64,000 bases of DNA from Lutimaribacter_A marinistellae (GCF_042648365.1 NZ_JBHRXI010000016.1:62001-126000), one strand, 5' to 3'; numbered from the stretch's first letter, positions 43,312 to 52,818 are shown. Numbers and translations are program-made. Notes: generated by a model not told the origin, from the letters alone.

Positions 43312-43791
43312 ATGAAACCGAACACGGTCGGGCGTGAAGGCGGGAGAGATCCCCTGCCTTTCCCCCCTGCGTATCCAGATGTCGAAATCGGCTGCCCCGC
43401 GATGGGGGCGGTCCTTACCCTGGACGGCGAAATGCCGGCCGAACACCTGTTCCCAGGTGACCGGGTCATCACCCGCGATGCCGGCGCCGTGACGCTGAAA
43501 GACCTTCAGCGGGTCACGCTGCGCACAAGGGCCATCCGCTTGTCCTGCGGGCTCATCCTGCCCGCCGCGCAACCGGTTCTGCTGCGCGACTGGCGCGCCA
43601 AGGCGATGTTCAAGCGCCCACAGGCACGGGTCATGGCGGGCGATCTTGTGGATGGCGAATTCATCCGTGACCTCGGGCACCGCACGCTTGACCTGGTCCA
43701 GTTGCACTTCGACAGCCCGCATATCCTCTATTGCAACGGGGTCGAACTCTCCTCTGCTGCGCTGCCAGCCCGGATGCGCCCCGCCGCCTGA
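43312..43791 (+). CDS. Standalone Hint (hedgehog/intein) domain protein
   Basis: A 159-aa protein, nearly all of it a Hint-type fold: IGCPAMGAVLTLDGEMPAEHLFPGDRVITRDAG matches the start of rhodobacterial Hint domains (Cys-28, then promoting PGDRV.T.D.G), and RTLDLVQLHFDSPHILYCNGVELSS the end. Larger relatives attach this domain to secreted RTX-like proteins; here it is alone and has no signal. The final 64 bp overlap the convergent NAD(P)HX repair gene. Role unknown. Confidence 0.75.
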   Translation: MKPNTVGREGGRDPLPFPPAYPDVEIGCPAMGAVLTLDGEMPAEHLFPGDRVITRDAGAVTLKDLQRVTLRTRAIRLSCGLILPAAQPVLLRDWRAKAMFKRPQARVMAGDLVDGEFIRDLGHRTLDLVQLHFDSPHILYCNGVELSSAALPARMRPAA

Positions 43792-45323
43792 TCAAGCTGC
43801 CGTAACACCGCTGGCAGGCTTTCGGGCAGATCCTCGGCGATCAGGCCCGGGCCGAATTGCAGCGCGCATTCGACATGCAGCCAGGCCGCCGTTGCCGCGG
43901 CCCCGAACGCGTCCGCGCCGCGCGCCATGAGGCCCGCGATGAACCCCGCCAGAACGTCGCCCGCCCCGGCGGTGGCAAGCCACGGTACCGAGCGCGCATA
44001 GCGCGCCGCATTCACGGCGCACATCCCGTCGGGCCGCGCAATCACCGTATCCGGCCCCTTGAGCAGCACAGTACAGCCTGCGCGCTCTGCCGCGGCCCGC
44101 GCGACATCCAGCCGCGACAGGGCCGGACCACGCGCCGGTTCTTCGGCAAGCTGTTTCGCCGGGTCGGGAAACAGACGCGCGAACTCTCCGCCATGCGGGG
44201 TCAGCACACAGCCCGGATGAAGCCGCGCGAACAATGCGTCGGGCGCATCGGCAAACGCGCTCAGCGCGTCGGCATCCAGCACCACGGCACGGCGCGTGCC
44301 TGCTTCCAGCGCCACGGGCACCAGCGAACGGGCCCGGTCGCGCCCCAGTCCCGGACCAAGACACAGTGCGTTGATCCGCTCATCCTCCAGCACTTTTGAG
44401 AAGGCTTCGGGACCGTCAACGCGGGTCAGCATCACGCCGGTGCTTTGCGCGGCCACTTCCAACTGCGCCGCGCCGGGCACGCCCAGCGTCACCAGCCCCG
44501 CCCCGATCCTGAGCGCCCCGCGCGCCGTCAACCGCGCAGCCCCCGTCCGGCCAGAGCCGCCCGACAGGACCAGCGCATGGCCATGCGAATATTTGTGCCC
44601 GTCCGCCGATTTCAGAACCGGCACCAGCGGCGCGTCCACCCTCACAGCCCGACGCGGACCTTCGCCCCTCAACCCGATCGAGGAACAGATCACCCGACCG
44701 CAATGTGCCGGTCCGTCTGCAAGGTAATGGCCCGGTCGCGGCGCGTGAAACGTGACCGTCACCGCGGCCGACACCGCCGAGCCCAAGACCCGCCCGCTAT
44801 CCATGCACAGGCCGGTGGGCGCATCCACCGCCACGATCCTCTCTGGCGGCACCCCCGCCAGCGGCGCGACGACCCTTTCGCCGACCGGACGGCTCAACCC
44901 CGCGCCGAACACCGCGTCTACATAAAGATCGGCCTGCCCATCCAGCTTTGCGGGCCAGGGCTGTACCGCTCCCATCTCGCGCCATCGGTCGCAGTTTGCT
45001 TGCGCATCGCGGGGCAAACCTACGGCCTCGCCCAGAAGGTACAGTTCGACCTCGCAGCCGCGTTCGCGCAGCAGCCGCGCGATGACGAACCCATCGCCGC
45101 CATTGTTGCCCGGACCGCACAGCACGACCACCCGGAACGCCCCGCGCGCCAGCTGCGGCCACCCCTCTTCGACCGCCGCGACCACGGCCGCCCCGGCGCG
45201 CTCCATCAACTCGATCCCGCTGACCGCGCCACTGTCCATCGCGGCCGTTTCGATGGCCCGCATCTCGGCAGCGGTCAGCAGTTCCGTCGCCTTTTTCATC
45301 GCACCCGATTCAATTTCGCTCAT
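43728..45323 (-). CDS. nnr: Bifunctional NAD(P)HX epimerase / ADP-dependent NAD(P)HX dehydratase
   Basis: Metabolite-repair enzyme of 531 aa. The N-terminal YjeF domain (VVVLCGPGNNGGDGFVIARLL, about 65-90) epimerises R-NAD(P)HX. The C-terminal ribokinase-like domain (HALVLSGGSGRTGAARLTARGALRIGAGLVTL; VLTPHGGEFARLFP; ATAGAGDVLAGFIAGLMARG) dehydrates S-NAD(P)HX. The start is uncertain between ATG 45323 and ATG 45299. The stop falls inside the oppositely oriented Hint gene. It is divergent from glnB. Confidence 0.93.
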   Translation of the reverse strand: MSEIESGAMKKATELLTAAEMRAIETAAMDSGAVSGIELMERAGAAVVAAVEEGWPQLARGAFRVVVLCGPGNNGGDGFVIARLLRERGCEVELYLLGEAVGLPRDAQANCDRWREMGAVQPWPAKLDGQADLYVDAVFGAGLSRPVGERVVAPLAGVPPERIVAVDAPTGLCMDSGRVLGSAVSAAVTVTFHAPRPGHYLADGPAHCGRVICSSIGLRGEGPRRAVRVDAPLVPVLKSADGHKYSHGHALVLSGGSGRTGAARLTARGALRIGAGLVTLGVPGAAQLEVAAQSTGVMLTRVDGPEAFSKVLEDERINALCLGPGLGRDRARSLVPVALEAGTRRAVVLDADALSAFADAPDALFARLHPGCVLTPHGGEFARLFPDPAKQLAEEPARGPALSRLDVARAAAERAGCTVLLKGPDTVIARPDGMCAVNAARYARSVPWLATAGAGDVLAGFIAGLMARGADAFGAAATAAWLHVECALQFGPGLIAEDLPESLPAVLRQLDQAAGRIRAGSAAEESSTPLQ

Positions 45324-45460
45324 TTTATGTGCATGTCGCCCAAAATTCGACCTGACGCCCGATTTCGGGCAGTGCTTCCCCGGACCGCTCCGCAATCCGA
45401 TTGTCCGCCTCAGTCAGACATGGTCTCACCCCTTCTGACAAGGTTGCGAGGAGTCACCCG

Positions 45461-45799
45461 ATGAAAAAGATCGAAGCGATCATCAAGCCCTTCAAACTCG
45501 ACGAGGTGAAAGAGGCGCTGCAGGATGTCGGCGTCCAGGGCCTCAGCGTGATCGAGGTCAAGGGCTTCGGTCGCCAGAAGGGCCACACCGAACTCTACCG
45601 GGGTGCCGAATACGTGGTCGACTTCCTTCCCAAGGTAAAGATCGAGGTCGTTCTCGATGATGACCAGGTCGATGGCGCCATCGACGCGATCGTCGGCGCG
45701 GCCAAGACCGACAAGATCGGCGACGGCAAGATCTTTGTCTCGACCGTCGAACAAGCCATCCGCATCCGTACCGGCGAAACCGGTTCGGACGCGCTGTAA
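45461..45799 (+). CDS. glnB: Nitrogen regulatory protein P-II
   Basis: Signal transducer of 112 aa sensing 2-oxoglutarate, ATP/ADP and, through uridylylation, glutamine. The T-loop TELYRGAEYVVDFLPK carries the modified Tyr-51, and the signatures KPFKLDEVKEAL and the C-terminal GDGKIFVSTVEQAIRIRTGE are complete. It directly precedes glnA with a 34-bp spacer, the common alphaproteobacterial glnBA operon, so it is expected to be nitrogen-regulated. GCGAGGAG precedes the ATG. Confidence 0.97.
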   Translation: MKKIEAIIKPFKLDEVKEALQDVGVQGLSVIEVKGFGRQKGHTELYRGAEYVVDFLPKVKIEVVLDDDQVDGAIDAIVGAAKTDKIGDGKIFVSTVEQAIRIRTGETGSDAL

Positions 45800-45833
45800 C
45801 CGACACATTTCTCCAAGAAGAGGACTGAAGAGA

Positions 45834-47237
45834 ATGAGCAATGACGTTCTGAAGCTGATCAAGGACGAGGATGCGGCCTATGTCGACATCCGCTTCACCG
45901 ATCCGCGCGGCAAGCTGCAGCACGTGACCGTGATGTCAGATCAGGTCGACGAGGACTTCCTGGAAGAAGGTTTCATGTTCGATGGTTCCTCGATCGCCGG
46001 CTGGAAGTCGATCGAAGCCTCCGACATGAAGCTGATGCCCGACCTCGACAGTGCCTATGTCGATCCGTTCTATGCCGAAAAGACCATCTGCCTGCACTGC
46101 TCGGTCGTCGAACCCGACACCGGCGAAGCCTATGAGCGTGACCCGCGCGGCACCGCGCAAAAGGCCGAGGCCTACCTGAAATCCTCCGGCATCGGCGACT
46201 CTGCCTTCTTCGGCCCCGAGGCTGAATTCTTCCTGTTCGACGACGTCCGCTTCTCCAACTCGATCAACAAGGTCTCCTACGAGGTCGACGCGACCGACGC
46301 CTCGTGGAACACCGATACCGAGTACGAGATGGGCAACATGGGCCACCGTCCGGGCGTCAAGGGCGGCTACTTCCCGGTGAACCCGATCGACGAGGCACAG
46401 GACCTGCGCTCGGAAATGCTCTCGACGATGAAGCGTCTGGGCATGAAGGTCGACAAGCACCACCACGAGGTGGCGTCGTGCCAGCACGAGCTGGGCCTGA
46501 TCTTCGACAGCCTGACCAAGCAGGCCGACGAATTGCAGAAATACAAGTACGTGATCCACAACGTGGCCCACGCCTACGGCAAATCCGCAACTTTCATGCC
46601 CAAGCCGATCGCCGGCGACAACGGCACTGGCATGCACGTGAACATGTCGATCTGGAAAGACGGCAAGCCGCTCTTTGCAGGCGACAAGTATGCCGACCTG
46701 TCGGACGAGGCGCTGTGGTTCATCGGCGGCATCCTCAAGCATGCCAAGACGCTGAACGCCTTCACCAACCCCTCGACCAACTCCTACAAGCGCCTGATCC
46801 CCGGCTTCGAAGCCCCCGTTCTGCGCGCCTACTCCGCGCGTAACCGCTCGGGCTGCGTGCGTATTCCGTGGACCGAAAGCCCCAAGGCAAAGCGCGTCGA
46901 GGCCCGCTTCCCCGACCCGTCGGCAAACCCCTACCTGGCTTTTGCCGCGCTGCTGATGGCCGGTCTCGACGGGATCAAGAACAAGATCGATCCGGGCGAG
47001 GCGATGGACAAGAACCTCTACGACCTGCCCGCCGAAGAGCTGGCCGGCATCCCGACCGTCTGCGGCTCGCTGCGCGAAGCGCTCGAGGCGCTGGCCGCCG
47101 ATCACGACTTCCTGCTGCAGGGCGACGTGTTCACCAAGGACCAGATCGCCGGCTACATCGCATTGAAGATGGAAGAGGTGGAAACCTACGAGCACACGCC
47201 GCACCCGGTCGAGTACGGCATGTATTACAGCTGCTGA
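45834..47237 (+). CDS. glnA: Type I glutamine synthetase
   Basis: Central ammonia-assimilating enzyme (467 aa): glutamate plus ammonia plus ATP to glutamine. Hallmarks are MFDGSSIAGWK, FFGPEAEFFLFDD, VASCQHELGLIFDSL, the ATP loop KSATFMPKPIAGDNGTGMHVNMS, NPSTNSYKRLIPGFEAP and the adenylylation site NLYDLP, so it is of the beta, covalently regulated kind. Co-transcribed with glnB. The downstream hairpin at 47265-47290 lies 27 bp after the stop. Confidence 0.98.
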   Translation: MSNDVLKLIKDEDAAYVDIRFTDPRGKLQHVTVMSDQVDEDFLEEGFMFDGSSIAGWKSIEASDMKLMPDLDSAYVDPFYAEKTICLHCSVVEPDTGEAYERDPRGTAQKAEAYLKSSGIGDSAFFGPEAEFFLFDDVRFSNSINKVSYEVDATDASWNTDTEYEMGNMGHRPGVKGGYFPVNPIDEAQDLRSEMLSTMKRLGMKVDKHHHEVASCQHELGLIFDSLTKQADELQKYKYVIHNVAHAYGKSATFMPKPIAGDNGTGMHVNMSIWKDGKPLFAGDKYADLSDEALWFIGGILKHAKTLNAFTNPSTNSYKRLIPGFEAPVLRAYSARNRSGCVRIPWTESPKAKRVEARFPDPSANPYLAFAALLMAGLDGIKNKIDPGEAMDKNLYDLPAEELAGIPTVCGSLREALEALAADHDFLLQGDVFTKDQIAGYIALKMEEVETYEHTPHPVEYGMYYSC

Positions 47238-47264
47238 TCGCCTGAAAAAGGTACCAGCGTGACG

Positions 47265-47290
47265 CGCCCCCGCGGGAAACCGCGGGGGCG
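47265..47290. terminator. GC-rich hairpin between the convergent glnA and agmatinase genes
   Basis: CGCCCCCGCGG-GAAA-CCGCGGGGGCG is a perfect 11-bp stem with a GNRA loop between two converging stop codons (47237 and 47298). There is no T-run on either strand, so termination might need Rho or rely on the stem alone. Confidence 0.65.
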
Positions 47291-47297
47291 TAGCCGT

Positions 47298-48290
47298 TCA
47301 CGCCGGTCCTTCGGACACTCCCTGCCCAAGACCCAGCCGTTTGTAGCCCAGCAGGCAGATGATCTGCGTGGCGATATGCGCCCCCGCGATGGCTGTCGCG
47401 CCCGAGGTGTCATAGGGCGGCGACACCTCGACAACGTCCCCGCCCTTGATGTTCAGTCCCGCAATGTCGCGCAGGATGATCGCCGCCTGGATCGAGCTCA
47501 GCCCACCCCAGACCGGCGTGCCCGTACCGGGGGCGAATGCAGGGTCCAGCCCGTCGATATCGAAGCTCAGATAAACCGGGCGGTCGCCCATGATGGCCTT
47601 GATCTTCTGCGCCACCGCCGCCGGTCCCGCCTCGTAGACCTCGCGCGAGTCGATGATGTTGACGCCCAGCGTGTCCTCGTTCGTGGTGCGGATGCCCACC
47701 TGCACCGAGGTGGCCGGGTCCACGATCCCCGCCTTCACCGCCTTGTAGAACATGGTGCCGTGATCCACGCGCTCCATGTTGTCGTCCGGCCAGGTGTCGG
47801 TATGGGCGTCGAACTGCAACAGCGACATCGGACCGTATTTCTCGGCATAGGCCCGCAGGATCGGGAAACTGATGTAGTGATCCCCGCCCAGCGCCACGCT
47901 GGCGACGTCATGCTCCAGGATCCCGCGAATATGCTCGGTCAGCACGCCGGGAAAGGACGGCACATCGGCATAATCAAAGGCCAGGTCGCCATAATCCACG
48001 ATCGCCAACTCGCTCAACGGCCGGAACGGCCAGCCATAGGGCTCGTCGGGCGATTGCAGCGTGCTTGCCTCGCGGATCGCACGCGGTCCCAGCCGCGTGC
48101 CGGGCCGGTTCGTCACCGCCTGGTCAAAGGGAATGCCGGTCACGGCGATATCAACCCCGGCCAGATCCTTGGTATAGAGCCGCCGCAGGAACGAGACCGC
48201 GCCGCCAAATGTGTTTTCATATGACAAGCCGCGCAATTCGCGGTCGGTGAACGCCTCGTCCACCTTGTGTTTCGCATCTTCCAGAGCCAT
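47298..48290 (-). CDS. speB: Agmatinase / ureohydrolase family enzyme
   Basis: Binuclear manganese ureohydrolase of 330 aa. The metal motifs GGDH, DAHTDTW and SFDIDGLDPAFAPGTGTPVWGGL are intact, as is the N-terminal FDQAVTNRPGTRLGPRAIREAS. Agmatinase (agmatine to putrescine and urea) is the usual name, but guanidino-acid hydrolases share these motifs, so the substrate is not certain. The ATG at 48290 follows GAGAGG. It is downstream of, and probably co-transcribed with, the M20 peptidase gene. Confidence 0.9.
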   Translation of the reverse strand: MALEDAKHKVDEAFTDRELRGLSYENTFGGAVSFLRRLYTKDLAGVDIAVTGIPFDQAVTNRPGTRLGPRAIREASTLQSPDEPYGWPFRPLSELAIVDYGDLAFDYADVPSFPGVLTEHIRGILEHDVASVALGGDHYISFPILRAYAEKYGPMSLLQFDAHTDTWPDDNMERVDHGTMFYKAVKAGIVDPATSVQVGIRTTNEDTLGVNIIDSREVYEAGPAAVAQKIKAIMGDRPVYLSFDIDGLDPAFAPGTGTPVWGGLSSIQAAIILRDIAGLNIKGGDVVEVSPPYDTSGATAIAGAHIATQIICLLGYKRLGLGQGVSEGPA

Positions 48291-48369
48291 TGCAGCCTCT
48301 CGTATCCGGATCCTTGGTGCCGCGCCCGGGCGGCGCGGGTGGGTGGGTGGGGCGACGCCCGGGCGCGCC

Positions 48370-49628
48370 TCAGACCACCGGTTGCGCCCGCTCGACAAGC
48401 CGGNNNNNNNNNNNNNNNNNNNNNNNNNNNNNNNNNNNNNNNNNNNNNNNNNNNNNNNNNNNNNNNNNNNNNNNNNNNNNNNNNNNNNNNNNNNNNNNNN
48501 NNNNNNNNNNNNNNNNNNNNNNNNNNNCGCATCGTTGAAATCGTATCTCGGGTGATGCAGCCCCGCGCTCTCGCCCTGCCCCAGGAACAGGTAGGCGCCC
48601 GGCCGTTTCTGGAGCATGTACGAGAAATCCTCCGCGCCCATCTCGCGGCTGCCATCGCCGATCACGCGCGCCTCGCCCGAAACTTCCTCGGCCACCGACA
48701 CGGCGAACCGCGTCTTCTCCGCGTCGTTGATCGTCGCGGGGTAACCCACCATGTAATCCAGCCGCGCCTCGACCTCGTAGCTGGCGGCGTGGCCGTCCAC
48801 GATGGCCTTCATCCGCCGCATCACCATCTGCTGCACGGCCGGATCAAAGGTGCGGACCGTCCCGTTGATAAAGGCCGTCTCGGGGATCACGTTGTTCACC
48901 GTCCCGGTATGGATCTGCGTGACCGAGATCACGAGGTCCTCCATCGCGTGATGGTTCCGGCTGACGATGGTCTGGATCGCCTGCGCCATGCCACAGGCCG
49001 CCATCACCGGGTCGCGCGTCTCATGCGGCATGGCCCCATGCCCGCCCTGCCCCGTGATGTGAATCTCGAACGTGTCGACCGCCGCCATGATCGGCCCCGG
49101 CGTGGTATAGAAATCGCCCTCCGCCATCCCGGGCGCATTATGCAGCGCATAGACCTCGCCAATGCCGAACCGGTCCAGCATCCCCTCGCGCACCATCACG
49201 TCGGCCCCGCCGCCCTCTTCCTCGCCGGGCTGAAAGATCAACGCAACGCGCCCCGCGAAATTCCGCGTTTCGGCCAAATAACGCGCCGCGCCCAGCAGCA
49301 TCGTGGTATGCCCGTCATGGCCGCAGGCATGCATCCGCCCCGGCCGCTCGGATGCATAGGGCAGGCCCGTCTGCTCGTTGATCGGCAACGCATCCATGTC
49401 CGCGCGCAACCCGATCGTCGGCCCCGCGCCAGTGCCCTCGATGATCGCCACAATCCCGCTTTCCGCAATGCCCTCGTGGATCTCGTCCACCCCGAACGCG
49501 CGCAGCCGCTCGGCAACGAAGGCTGCCGTCTCGTGGCAGTCCAGCTCCAGCTCGGGAATGCGGTGCAGATGCTGCCGCCATTCCGCCATGTCGGGGGCGA
49601 AATCGGCGATCCGGTTGATCACGGGCAT
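48370..49628 (-). CDS. M20-family amidohydrolase (hippurate hydrolase/aminoacylase-like), interrupted by gap
   Basis: Metal-dependent N-acyl amino acid hydrolase. The 367 residues from ATG 49628 to the gap include MAEWRQHLHRIPELELDCHETA, LRADMDALPINE, MHACGHDGHTTMLLGAA, IFQPGEEEGGGADVM and the dimerisation domain ending EDFSYMLQKRPGAYLFLGQG. Beyond the N run, RLVERAQPVV-stop (ending 48370) looks like the C-terminus of this family. About a dozen residues should be missing, so the true gap is probably near 35 bp and not 124. Upstream of speB on the same strand. Confidence 0.87.
48404..48527. other. Assembly gap (124 N)
   Basis: Unsequenced bases near the 3' end of the M20 amidohydrolase gene. 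The run is longer than the residues missing from the protein would need and does not preserve frame. Confidence 0.99.
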
Positions 49629-49692
49629 GGGGTGGACTCCTTGGGCCTGCTCGGGGATTGATGCATCTGACACCGAAGCAGGGGGCAGCACA

Positions 49693-50532
49693 ATGGCCGA
49701 TCAAACCGGGGCCGATCATCCCGTTATCCACGACCGCGACGCAGGCATCGAACGGCTGCTGGAAATCATGCGCCGCCTGCGCGACCCCCAGACCGGCTGC
49801 CCCTGGGATATCGAGCAGGACTTCGCCACCATCGCCCCCTACACGATCGAGGAAGCCTACGAGGTCGAGGATGCCATCGCGCGCGAGGCCTGGGACGAGT
49901 TGAAGGGCGAGCTGGGCGATCTGCTGTTCCAATCCGTGTTCCACGCGCAGATGGCCGAGGAGAAAGGCCATTTCACTTTCCAGGACGTGGTGCGCACCAT
50001 GTCCGACAAGATGGTCGCCCGCCACCCGCATGTCTTCGGCGACGAATCGCGCGACAAGTCTGCCGATCAGCAGACCCGCGACTGGGAAACGATCAAGGCC
50101 GCCGAGCGCGCCGAGAAGGCGCAGCAGGGCGCGCTCGACGGCGTGGCGATGAACCTGCCCGCGCTTCTGCGCGCGCAGAAGCTCCAGAAACGCGCCGCAC
50201 GCGTTGGCTTCGACTGGCCCGATGCCTCTCACGTGCTGGCCAAGATCACCGAGGAGGCGGCCGAGTTGGAAGAGGCGCGCGACAGCATGGATGCCGATGC
50301 GCTCGAGGATGAGTTCGGCGACCTGCTCTTCGTGATCGTCAACCTGGGCCGGCACCTGGGGCTGGAGGCCGAAACCGCCCTGCGCCGCACCAATGCCAAG
50401 TTCACCCGCCGGTTCGAGGCGGTCGAGGCCGCGCTGGCAGAGAAGGGCAAACGCCCCGAGGACAGCACGCTGGAAGAGATGGATGAGCTGTGGGACGCCG
50501 CCAAACACCGCGAAAGGACGCGCGCAGGCTAG
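49693..50532 (+). CDS. mazG: Nucleoside triphosphate pyrophosphohydrolase
   Basis: House-cleaning NTP pyrophosphatase (279 aa) with two MazG domains. The first has CPWDIEQDF, TIEEAYEVEDAI and ELKGELGDLLFQSVFHAQ; the second KITEEAAELEEA and LEDEFGDLLFVIVNLGRHLG, giving the EEx2E...ExxD metal sites of all-alpha NTPases. The ATG at 49693 follows an AGGGGG. Full family length. Divergent from the M20 gene. Confidence 0.95.
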   Translation: MADQTGADHPVIHDRDAGIERLLEIMRRLRDPQTGCPWDIEQDFATIAPYTIEEAYEVEDAIAREAWDELKGELGDLLFQSVFHAQMAEEKGHFTFQDVVRTMSDKMVARHPHVFGDESRDKSADQQTRDWETIKAAERAEKAQQGALDGVAMNLPALLRAQKLQKRAARVGFDWPDASHVLAKITEEAAELEEARDSMDADALEDEFGDLLFVIVNLGRHLGLEAETALRRTNAKFTRRFEAVEAALAEKGKRPEDSTLEEMDELWDAAKHRERTRAG

Positions 50533-50576
50533 ATCCGCCTCCCCGCCCCTTCCTCTTGCCCGAAATATCCCGGAGC

Positions 50577-50652
50577 GCGAGGCAGAGCCTCGCATCCCTA
50601 AGACCAAGCGCGAGGCGCAGCCTCGCTCCGCCTGACGCCTGCGCAAGCAGGC
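50577..50652. repeat. Tandem hairpin cluster after mazG (REP-like)
   Basis: GCGAGGCAGAGCCTCGC (50577-50593) recurs as GCGAGGCGCAGCCTCGC (50610-50626), each a 7-bp stem, exactly 33 bp apart. GCCTGC-GCAA-GCAGGC follows at 50637-50652. They fill the 160 bp between mazG and the convergent DsrE-like gene and may serve as terminator or palindromic-repeat units. Confidence 0.55.
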
Positions 50653-50692
50653 GCGCCGCGCCGGCCATCGCCGGACGCCACGCCCCGCATGG

Positions 50693-51247
50693 TCACTCGT
50701 CCATCCTGACTTCGGGATGTTTCGGGATGATGTCATCCTCGCCCATCATGCGCGAGAACAGGGCCGGGTACATGTAGCGGTAGCCCATGTTGCCGTATTT
50801 CTCGATGTCGATCACAGCCGCGGGCACCACCGTCACCACGTCGTAGAAGTCCTCGAACCCATATCCCCGACCGCGCGCGGCGTTGCGGCAGACATGGAAC
50901 TGAACCCCCATGTCGGCCAGTTCCCTGAGCTTTTCGTAGGCGTCGGAAAAGGCCTCGCTGTCCAGCCGCGAGAAGGCGAGCAGGTCGTTGCCATGCGCGA
51001 CGACAAGGATGTTGGAGTGCTCGACGTCCCCTGATTCCTCCATCGCCTTGATACGGTTGCGGATATAGCCCAGCGAGCGCGGCCCGTCTTCGGGCGTGGC
51101 ATGGTTCCTGTCATAGAGCACGTTCTGCGCCTCGTAGCCCACGGGATCGAATTTGGGCGGGTCCCCGGGGCCGGCCTGCGCGGCAGTAAGGACTGTCAGT
51201 GCCGCAAGGCCGCCCAGCGCAGCGGCGCGCAAGCTTAGCGACCGCAG
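50693..51247 (-). pseudogene. DsrE-family secreted protein lacking its start codon (IS insertion)
   Basis: About 184 codons of a DsrE/DsrF-like protein: signal peptide (RSLSLRAAALGGLAALTVLTAAQAG), then VEHSNILVVAHGNDLLAFSR, MGVQFHVCRNAARGRG and VVPAAVIDIEKYGNMGYRYMYP, matching periplasmic DsrE-like proteins of unknown sulfur or redox role. The frame reaches a CTG at 51245-51247 exactly where an ATG would be expected, and the IS end begins 2 bp further on. No ribosome site survives upstream. A TTG at 51232 could still initiate weakly. Domain intact, expression doubtful. Confidence 0.65.
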
Positions 51248-51248
51248 C

Positions 51249-52818
51249 GAAGGTCCGCAATCCGCCGTTTCTGTGGAAAAACAACATGTTGCTGGCGCAG
51301 AAGGTGGTGACCTGCACAGCGAGCGAGCGCCTATCTGGTCAGGCTTTTCGCGTTTGCTGCGGCGCAGGAAAGATCTTGGCCGGTTTCCGGAGGTTCTGGG
51401 CGGTGGCGGCGAGAAGGAATTCGTCATTTGCACCGCATGGGCCACGTAGTCGGAGCCGTCCCGGGCCGAGTATTCGCCTGAGGTGCGCAAAGAGCATCTC
51501 GATCTTCTTTCGCAGCTTCATCGAGGTCACGTATCGGTCGGTCTTGGAGATGTCGCGAGCAACCTGTCGGGCGTCTTCATGTTCCTCGCGGGTGATCTTG
51601 CGAGCATCCGCGTTCGGGCAGCACATGGCCTTGGATGGGCAAGCTTGGCAGACTTCTGTCAGGGCGCGATGGCGGGCGGTCCCCTTGCCGGTCGGCCCGC
51701 GGGTGGGGTCAGTACAGTTCCGGCGGAACTGCTTCAGTCCGTGCCCCTCGGGGCAGATGTATTTGTCGTTCTCTGCATCCCACTCGAAGTCGCCGCGGGC
51801 CCAGGTCCCGTCATCGCGTCCCGACTTGGTAATGACGGGGATGGGCGGGGCGATCCTACGATCGACCAGCCAGCCCAGCATCGGCCCGGTGCCGTATGTG
51901 GTGTCCGCGATCAGGCGTCCAGGGTGAAGGTCGAACCTGGCCTTCACCCGCCTGAGCATGGTCTTGGTTTATCCCGCTTCGGCCTGCCGGATCGACCTTT
52001 TCGCCTTCACATCCACGATTGCACCATGGTCTGTGTCGATCAGGTAATTCTCAGAATAGCTGAAGAATGCCGGGCCTTTCCGGGCCGCGGTCCACTGGCT
52101 CACCGGGTCGGAATGCGAGGTGAACTTGGGCTGGACTTCGCTTGCTGCGCCGAATGCGGCTTCGTCTAAAACGTCCAGATACTCGCGAACCGCTCGGGGC
52201 GCATCAGCGGGATCGACCTGCCTGACGTCCCAGTCCGCCTTCGGCGATGAGTTCTGCTTGTTCGCATCCGCTTCGATAAGGCTGGCATCAACCGCCATGC
52301 GCTGGCCACCAACCAGCCCTCATCGATGCACCGGGCCACGGTCGTCTCGAACAGATGCCGCAATCGCTCGCTATCCCGGAATCGGCCGTGCCGGTTCTTC
52401 GAAAAAGTCGAGTGATCCGGGACCCGGTAGCTGAGGTCGAGGCGGCAGAACCAACGGTAAGCGAGGTCCGGATGCACCTACTCGCAGAGCCGCCGTTCCG
52501 ACCGGATGCCGAAGCGATACCCCACCAACAGCATGCGGATCAGCAACTCCGGATCGACAGAACCCCGACCAGTATGGCTGTAAACATCGGCGAGGCAAGC
52601 GCGGATGCCGGACAGATCCACGAACCGGTCAATCGAGCGCAGAAGGTGATCCGGCGGGACATGATCTTCCAGCGAGAACTCGTAGAACAGCGCCGGCTGC
52701 GCCTCCTGCCGCGGTCCCATCATCGCCGACCCTTCCACCCAGCAAGGGAATTGAATCAGCCAGAGGCACCTCAATCAAGCAAGCGTTTTTTAGCGGAACA
52801 AGCCCAATGCCGACCGTC
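51249..52818. mobile_element. Decayed IS1182-like insertion sequence
   Basis: About 1570 bp containing one broken transposase gene. Imperfect terminal inverted repeats are visible: GAAGGTCCGCAATCCGCCGT at the left end and, read inward on the minus strand from 52818, GACGGTCGGCATTGGGCTTG (roughly 14 of 20 matching). No target duplication is recognisable. The element separates a DsrE-like gene that has lost its start from a methyltransferase remnant, so its arrival and later decay explain both. Confidence 0.7.
51339..52774 (-). pseudogene. IS1182-family transposase, broken by two stops and a frameshift
   Basis: Pieces in order read FSLEDHVPPDHLLRSIDRFVDL ... GIRSERRLCE, then HPDLAYRWFCRLDLSYRVPDHSTFSKNRHGRFRD, then MAVDASLIEADANK ... 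AFGAASEVQPKF, then MLRRVKARFDLHPGRLIADTTYGTGPMLGWLVD to LRGPCGANDEFLLAATAQNLRKPAK. A TAG at 52478-52480 replaces a sense codon after RRLCE. A single-base loss near 52316 shifts the frame before MAVDAS. A TAA at 51969-51971 follows RQAEAG. It cannot make active transposase. Confidence 0.85.

Noticed and set aside
45357..45370. GCCCGATTTCGGGC palindrome upstream of glnB as a nitrogen-regulator site
   Set aside because: It does not resemble the NtrC consensus (TGCAC-N-GGTGCA type) and is a short GC-rich hairpin expected by chance.
47298..49691. A single long protein joining the M20 amidohydrolase and agmatinase
   Set aside because: The fusion exists only because the frame is read through the N gap; each part has its own start and family-length end.
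50577..50652. CRISPR-like repeat after mazG
   Set aside because: Only two similar short palindromes are present, with no spacer series and no cas genes.
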